DNA of 14,749 nt from Gymnopus androsaceus JB14. Taxonomy: Eukaryota > Basidiomycota > Agaricomycetes > Agaricales > Omphalotaceae. Where the stretch lies: positions 1 through 14,749 of the forward strand of contig ML770201.1 of the NCBI GenBank assembly GCA_009733575.1, written 5' to 3'. The position numbers and the translations under genes are program-made. The notes beneath the pieces were generated by a model that worked only from the letters and a program-made list of their open reading frames with translations, was not told where the DNA came from and ran no database searches. Below, one piece after another: positions 9,456 through 14,749 of the stretch (the stretch's first letter is position 1; each line of letters opens with the position of its first letter).

Positions 9456-10868
9456 ATGCATATACAATCCTTGAGCCAGTACCCCTGATAATGGTCCACC
9501 AAAGGCGTAAACCCGGTTTCAATTTCGGTCAGATTTCCGAGTCAGCCAAAAATGGTTCAGATTTCAGGCTATTTCAGGTCTCCATGAGCAGCCCTCATCC
9601 TGACTCGCATACCAATCAGTTGAATTTCGCGGCTCCAAAGATTTTTCTTTACAGATGCAGCCGCCGCTTATGCGTTTTGGGGAGGCAAAAGTTCGATTAA
9701 AAGGACTCGGATGAACCCACTTCAACCCATTTCGGAGGGTCCAGGAAATAGGTTCACCACTCCTCTTGAACCACAGATGCCCTTTCGAGCCTAATTACGA
9801 CTCAACTGCAGCCACGATGAAGACCAGGACCTCCGGGACCGAGTCATTCTTTTCCCTCAATTTCACCTATAATCTCATAGCTTGTGTCGAGAGCATCTGC
9901 AGCTAGGGACTCGTGCTCTCAGACCTAATCCTTGAACCTGGACATACCTGTCAGTGTTCACGCTCGCAACTCCTTCACCGTGACATTCAACCAGTGTACT
10001 CAATACTCATTGCCATCGCTGTCGCCGTTGTCGCCGTCAAACTTTTCCTCAAAGTCGATGCTGCTCTGTTATGCCCTTGATAGTCATAATCTTTTGTATT
10101 GTATGGTTTGTATGTATGTAGTTTTGCGAGCAAATGAATTTCCTTTCCGAGTCGTTTCGAATTGCTTTCAAAATTTCCTTTTTTTTTTTTTTGCAACGGT
10201 CTGAAAATGGGGAGGAACGGGAGCGGGATGCAAGTGAAGCGGAAGCGTGCCTAGGCTGCTGCGGGCGATGCGTGATGAGATATTCAGAAGAGGATATAGA
10301 AAAATATCTTCGGATTGATGACTTTAACAAGGGCGCTCCTGTATCTTCGGAGTCTCTTATTGAATGTCACTCGTTCTTAAGTTCCAAAATCCCTAAGAAT
10401 ATCTTAGGTTTCCGTTCAGTCGTGTACCACAGTATCATGCCCTTGATCTTTCATGATCTTTCATTCTTATTCCGAAACAATTCCAGTGTAATTTTTGATT
10501 CGGCATTCAAGGATCCCTTCATCCTAATTTGACATCCTCATCTATTTACTCGCACTCCCGGATTCCTCCCTCAAATTTGACCATCTTTACTCCATGAATC
10601 ATGACCATTTATTGTTTTCCGCTTCCTATATCCTTTTTCACTCATCGACCCAACCATACTGGTTTTAAGGTTACCCATAGAATCCTGATTTCCAATCGTC
10701 TCGCACTCCATTTCTCCATTTCTCTTACTCTACTAATATTGTTTAATATGATGGGTGCAACTTCACGTTGATTCACTAGGACAATTTCTTGCATTCTCCC
10801 TTTCCGAGAGATGCCTACTAAGTATATATGTAAGCTGCATATCGATTTTCTTTTCTCATTTAGTCTCT
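9456..10868. other. Intergenic, no gene supported; T14 run
   Basis: No recognisable gene. Frames such as 9491-9700, 9932-10204 and 10134-10532 are short, lack recognisable domains and lack a convincing splice context. A homopolymer of 14 T runs at 10179-10192. A hydrophobic stretch can be read at about 10000-10070 in one plus frame (ILIAIAVAVVAVKLFLK), which may be a remnant, but nothing upstream joins it. The sequence could be old transposon or LTR debris; I could not identify ends. Confidence 0.3.
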
Positions 10869-11061
10869 CATCAGCAAAACCTGGGTGTTCGCCATAGCAA
10901 GGTCCCCCTCTGTGCAGCTCTGCACAGTTCTGTACAGAGCTGTACAGCAACTGATCTATACGGAAATTGATATAGATCAGTTGCTGTACAGCTCTGTACA
11001 GAACTGTGCAGAGCTGCACAGAGGGGGACCTTGCTATGGGATCACCCAGGTTTTGCTGATG
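10869..11061. mobile_element. 193-bp foldback MITE-like element, copy 1
   Basis: The left arm (10869-10960) and right arm (10971-11061) are almost perfectly complementary. They are joined by a 10-base loop (CGGAAATTGA) and differ only at a few positions near 10888-10893 / 11038-11043, where the left arm has one extra base. The ends are CATCAGCAAAACCTGGGTG and its complement. Inside each arm are nested near-palindromes such as TGTGCAGCTCTGCACA and TGTACAGAGCTGTACA. CTCT stands outside both ends and could be a 4-bp target duplication, but this is weak. It encodes no protein, so it would need a transposase from elsewhere. The termini match those of the element at 14351-14529. Confidence 0.85.
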
Positions 11062-11269
11062 CTCTTTCCGAGTCTCAGTCTCTCACTGAAGTTTCTTGAT
11101 TTCTCAATCTCCCTCTCTCTCTCTTTTGACTGCCATCAATTAACGACTATGACAAAATATGGCAAAATATGGATGTTGAGGTTTTCCTGATCAGTGCTGA
11201 TTACAATCTTTAAAATCTTTTTGACCTTCATCGGACGGCTTGGCATTAACTCAACTCAACTGCGTACTG

Positions 11270-11828
11270 CAGTGTTTCAGGAACTGGATCTGCTGCAGCC
11301 CGACTTGTGTCATAAGCTGGGATCTCAAGCAGCCAATATCGCTGTCACACTCGTAGCCTTGATATTGATTTTGAAAGTTGCACTCCGCGGTTTCAAATCG
11401 GACAGCCCAACCAAGGCTGTTGGTCCAGATGGCGCGCCAGCGCTAGAATTGGTAGGTAATATAGTATGTTGATGCAAATGAAATTAGAAGATATTATGCG
11501 CAGCGGATGGAGCAGATGATGGACAGATACGGAAGTTCCCTGGAACTATCTATATCTCAGTATGAAGATGGCGAAGAACTGGATGATGACTTTCAGTGCT
11601 GGCCGTCATGTTTGCTGGTAACATTTTTTGACTTAGAAGAAAAATTCACCCATAGAAACACTAGAAGAGAAAGTACAGAATTTTGCATGGGATGCAGAAC
11701 TAGGAAATGATAAAGATTTTCTTGAATCTGAGCAATGCAGATGTCAAGAGTCTAAGAAAAACCCACCCTCACATGAATACAAAGATACAGAAAGATACTC
11801 ACGACGCACTGTCTTCGTGTCAAAATAA
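11270..11828 (+). pseudogene. Weak, apparently broken coding remnant of unknown family
   Basis: An open plus-strand stretch ending at 11451 carries a likely membrane segment (NIAVTLVALILILKVALRGF). A plausible 52-base intron follows (11452-11503, GTAGGT to CAG). The frame continues phase-correct from 11504 with MEQMMDRYGSSLELSIS and an acidic stretch to about 11650. A second frame then carries on from about 11652 (IETLEEKVQNFAWDAEL) to a TAA at 11826-11828. The two frames meet if one base is off near 11648-11651. They would also join if the 19 bases at 11618-11636, which look like a tiny GT-AG segment, were removed, but that is too short for a normal intron. No ATG start with a fitting first exon was found. 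I do not recognise the family; it may be a decayed gene or chance. Confidence 0.3.
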
Positions 11829-12242
11829 CGATTGCTGTCAGAACCTCAAGATCCCACCTTACGCCGAGGTGGGAACTTGCCGATGTGAATTTATGGGCTA
11901 ATGTAGCATGATCCAGAATAGACTGCTAACGATGCTGTCAGCGCTGTCAAGAGCTACAAGTGCATGCTTGAGCCCGTAAAATCAAGGTTTTGTATATGCT
12001 ATTGCGTTTAGAAGAATAAACAAAATTTGACATAAAAAACCAAAGTATAAAACATGTAAGTACTTGGATAGTGAAAAATCAAAAAGAAAAATAATCGCGG
12101 GGTTTGTGAAAATGGCAGTGACTTTTAAAGTTTTAACTCGTGTATACTTAAGCTAATCTGGGCCACCGTCCTTCACATCATGAACAATCACTCCTGACAT
12201 TCTCCCATGTCAACGCTTTGCCACTCAATACAGACAACAGGT
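11829..12242. other. Intergenic, AT-rich; no gene seen
   Basis: The 414 bases before the 7-TM gene promoter hold no coding frame that I can support. The stretch at about 11990-12110 is strongly A-rich, with runs such as AAAAATCAAAAAGAAAAATAATC. No RNA gene was recognised. Confidence 0.4.
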
Positions 12243-12310
12243 TATAAAATAACAATCATCTTCACCACTTCTCCATCACTCCCAAATCTCTCTCTCTCTC
12301 TCTCCCTGGC
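12243..12310 (+). promoter_or_regulatory. TATA box and (TC)9 tract before the 7-TM gene
   Basis: TATAAAA stands at 12243-12249, 62 bases before the ATG. The interval is pyrimidine-rich and ends in an uninterrupted (TC)9 run at 12287-12304, followed by CCTGGC and the ATG. A TATA box plus a CT-rich tract around the transcription start is a common fungal core-promoter layout. Function is inferred. Confidence 0.6.
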
Positions 12311-13666
12311 ATGAGTGCAGAAGAGGCACAAGAGATCGCATATCTTGGGCTTGCGCTCTTTCAAAACTTTGCACGAGCAATATTATCTTGCACATTTCTT
12401 GGTACGATAGCATCTTGAGTGACAGAACATTTCTCATTTGGCGCTATTCTAGGCATATACTGTTTGCTTTTTGCCATTGGCCTCTATATCTCCTTGTCAG
12501 TATAGACTTAAACCTAATACCTCTGCAGACTAGACTTATGAGTATACATCTTCAGCCACAAGAGATTCACCGGATGGGCAAAGAAAACATTACTGTGTCT
12601 CCTCATTGCCACCTTTATTTTAACGGTCTTATATGTAATGGGAGAGCTCCTTGTAGACATAATCCTCCTCCAGTATGAGGTTATCCTGCCTCTACCAGAA
12701 GGGTCCACAGCTGAAACAACAGCAAATTCGCAACCATTGCTTGAAGTGGGGGCCCAAATTTCAAGCTGGGCAAGCAGCTTGATTGTGAGTTCTAAAAATG
12801 TTTCTAGTAGGCTTTCATTGTTCTCTAATGAATATATTACCCCACAGTTTTTGATTGGAGATCTGATTATCATCTGGAGGGCTTGGGTAGTATGGACCCA
12901 TAACAAAATAGTCAAAAAAATTTTGGCCTTTTTTGTCCTTGTGGTCATAGGTCGGTCCCTCTGCATCTGCAAAGAGTCTGGACAAGGCCCAGCCGAACTC
13001 ATGAATTTCACCAGGCATTAATCTGGCTGATGCTTCTGTAGATAATCAAAAAAAGCTCTCAGCGACTGGACAGACAGTAATTCTTGATATTGCCTTCTTT
13101 GCATTGACCTTGGCTGTGAATGTCACATTGACATTGCTCATAGCCTATCGGACATGGTAGGCAATGCTTTAGATTGAAGTCTATTCTTTGTTAATTCAAT
13201 GCTATTAGGATGTATCACAGATCTTTGAATGGCATTGTGATTCTACAGGGGAAAACATTTGTCGGAAGAATTTTACTTCTTTTTGTGGAGTCGGGAGCAA
13301 TTCTTGCCATATTCCAGGTGTGCATGTCATGAGTTGTGGCTTTCAAAGTTGCACATTGCACATTGACCTACTTATTTGAATAGGTCCTTGCCCTGGCTTT
13401 CCAAGAATTGGATAGAAATGCACAGAATCTTTCACCACTGCAGTTTGCCAAACTGAATATTTCAGATATCTATGTATATGTTGCTGTGAGTCTTACCACT
13501 GTTTCAGACTATGGATTTGCTGACTGAGACTGTTATTATTTAATAGGCTTTGAACCCCCTTGCTATCTTCATCATAATGGAGATTCGGAGACAGACAACA
13601 TATGGCTACAGTTCCTGCTTTGAACAGAATGGCAGTCAGGAGCTTACCACTTTTCTTGAATATTAA
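12311..13666 (+). CDS. Seven-transmembrane protein of an agaricomycete-type family, 8 exons
   Basis: Exons 12311-12401, 12453-12495, 12556-12784, 12848-12950, 13015-13156, 13209-13317, 13384-13485 and 13547-13666 sum to 939 bases, an intact frame of 312 residues. Seven hydrophobic segments can be read. TM1 spans exons 1-2 (ILSCTFLGIYCLLFAIGLYIS). TM2 is in exon 3 (TLLCLLIATFILTVLYVMGEL), TM3 crosses exons 3-4 and ends FLIGDLIIIWRAWVVW, and TM4 is KILAFFVLVVIG. TM5 is in exon 5, ending LLIAYRTW. TM6 crosses exons 6-7, and TM7 is in exons 7-8 with ALNPLAIFIIMEIR. The GD-x(4)-WRAWVVW and LIAYRTW-x-HR blocks match, from memory, a large family of uncharacterised membrane proteins expanded in mushrooms. 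Function is unknown; a receptor-like role is speculation. Introns are 51-66 bases. Most introns have standard GT-AG ends; that at 12496-12555 depends on the acceptor TTCAG to keep frame. Confidence 0.85.
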
Positions 13667-14350
13667 TTTGATATAAGGAGAGTGCTGTGGTATCCTTGTA
13701 CAGACACTGAAGTCAGGAATCTAAACCACTGATTTTTTATATTGCCCTCTTTGGGTATTTAAACATCACAAAAAGAGTGAGCCTAATACAGAAGCCAAGC
13801 CAGAAGCAAAAGATTCTAAGAAAATAATATATTCAGAACAGTTCTGCTTGGTTTCTCTTGATTTTTTTTTATATATGGGTCCTATAATATGCGAGGATTA
13901 CAATCTGCTTTTATCGGATTTTTTTGACAGCCATCAAAAGGCATCACAAACTGATTTTTCTTTTGCTGCCAAAAACTGCCAAAAACCCAGAAGCAAATGT
14001 TTGGGTTAATAAGTAGGGTCATTACACAAGCACTTCCCTTCAGGATTGTTTGCAGCATGGCTTAGCATGCTCATAAAGTAAGTTGAACATATTGTATGTT
14101 GAAAAATACCACATATTTCATGGTACAATCCACAATATTTCAAAAACTGAGAAATTTTGTTTTTTTGGCATAGTGTTCATCTATGATTATATGATGAAGG
14201 ATTTTATGTGTTCAAGCTATGATAGTCATGTCCATAAACTATCCTAGATGTTGTTTAAAAAGAACCGCATCCTAAAATGCATTCTACATGGCTTAAATAT
14301 CAAAATTTCACTTTTGGGCATCTTTCACTTCTGGGTTTGCATCTATATCA
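13667..14350. other. Intergenic, AT-rich; no gene seen
   Basis: This is the 3' flank of the 7-TM gene and the spacer to the second MITE-like element. It includes A/T-rich tracts suited to polyadenylation (for example about 13825-13835) and a T run at about 13862-13870. A small tandem copy of CTGCCAAAAA lies at about 13966-13985. No coding frame of note was found. Confidence 0.4.
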
Positions 14351-14529
14351 CATCAGCAAAACCCGTATTTTTGCTGGAGAAAACCCATTCATTTGGGACA
14401 TCTCTGGAGCAAGGTACCCTATTCCAGAGACCTCTGGAGATCTCTGGAGAAAATTGACAGTTTTTTTGACAGCTGTCAAGCTCCAGAGATCTCTGGAGAC
14501 CTCCAGCAAAAATACAGGTTTTGCTGATG
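14351..14529. mobile_element. 179-bp palindromic MITE-like element, copy 2
   Basis: The terminal inverted repeats are 29 bases long with one mismatch. The left reads CATCAGCAAAACCCG then TATTTTTGCTGGAG; the right, on the other strand, reads CATCAGCAAAACCTG then TATTTTTGCTGGAG. The interior is dense in short inverted motifs. CTCTGGAG occurs four times, its complement CTCCAGAG occurs too, and there are CCAGAGATCTCTGG and GACAGCTGTC palindromes. There is no coding capacity. The outer 13-15 bases are the same as those of the 193-bp element at 10869-11061, while the interiors differ. The flanks show only CA on both sides, so the target duplication is unclear. Confidence 0.82.
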
Positions 14530-14749
14530 CAGTAAGATTCTCAAAGGATTCACTTTCAAAGACTGGGGTGCAGTGCACCTTGCCCAACATTGAACTCAGC
14601 AATCCCTTTGTACTTATACATTTGAGCATGAAGTGAAATGAAATGGCTCTTACTATGAATATTCAGAATTCTCATATATTTATTGGCAGGTAAGCCACAG
14701 GCCAATGAAACAAAGACTGTCTTGGTCTGCAGGTGAGCCTGAAAATATA
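14530..14749. other. Right-edge flank, nothing recognised
   Basis: The last 220 bases show no coding frame, repeat or RNA gene that I can support. The window ends inside this stretch. Confidence 0.35.

Noticed and set aside
10134..10532. 132-codon plus-strand frame
   Set aside because: It runs through a 14-T homopolymer, has no recognisable domain and no splice context.
8930..10560. Possible solo LTR or retrotransposon remnant
   Set aside because: The composition looks like old repeat DNA, but I found no paired ends, target duplication, primer-binding site or polymerase motif.
10642..11190. Open frames on both strands reading VQNCAELHRGGPC-like sequence
   Set aside because: They mirror each other because the 193-bp inverted repeat reads the same on both strands; not coding.
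12514..13011. 165-codon open frame on the minus strand inside the 7-TM gene
   Set aside because: It is antisense to clearly coding exons 3 and 4 and their introns, and has no domain features; the plus-strand gene explains the region.
1..14749. tRNA, rRNA or CRISPR arrays
   Set aside because: I looked for tRNA A/B-box patterns and for regularly spaced repeats and saw none that hold up; the only periodic array is the 21-bp tandem repeat.

Overview
The window looks like nuclear DNA of a mushroom-forming basidiomycete (Agaricomycetes). Its genes are split by many short introns of about 48-73 bases with CTNAY-type branch points. The gene set is fungal: a SUR7/PalI membrane protein, a GRAM-PH-GRAM sterol glucosyltransferase, a PRELI/MSF1 protein and an agaricomycete-type seven-helix membrane protein. 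I assign no genus. All homology statements come from recalled family features; no search was run.

Layout. A SUR7/PalI-family gene (minus, 432-1556, 7 exons) lies head to head with a sterol 3-beta-glucosyltransferase gene of the ATG26/UGT51 type (plus, 1687-7129, 20 exons), only 130 bp apart. The glucosyltransferase converges on a PRELI/MSF1 gene (minus, 7456-8249, 4 exons). From 8250 to about 12240 the window is gene-poor. It holds two 14-bp palindromes upstream of the PRELI gene, a 21-bp pyrimidine tandem repeat, a 193-bp hairpin element, and a weak, apparently broken coding remnant near 11270-11828. A clean 8-exon seven-transmembrane gene follows (plus, 12311-13666), with a TATA box and a (TC)9 tract in front. 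Near the right end is a second palindromic element of 179 bp.

The most notable observations are these. (1) The two palindromic elements share the same terminal inverted sequence, CATCAGCAAAACCTG, but have different interiors, so they look like two members of one non-autonomous transposon (MITE) family. (2) The SUR7/PalI and sterol glucosyltransferase genes carry four apparent single-base indels that break otherwise conserved frames, while the PRELI and 7-TM genes are intact. Allowing for these indels, both spliced lengths become exact multiples of three. This means either uncorrected assembly errors or a degenerating haplotype. (3) The first intron of the SUR7/PalI gene appears to be a GC-AG intron.

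The first two genes and the PRELI gene all concern membranes: eisosome or plasma membrane and pH sensing, sterol glycosylation, and mitochondrial phospholipid transfer. In fungi such neighbours usually reflect local gene order, and I see no evidence of a functional cluster. I found no convincing new multi-gene system; the transposon family is the most likely undescribed item.
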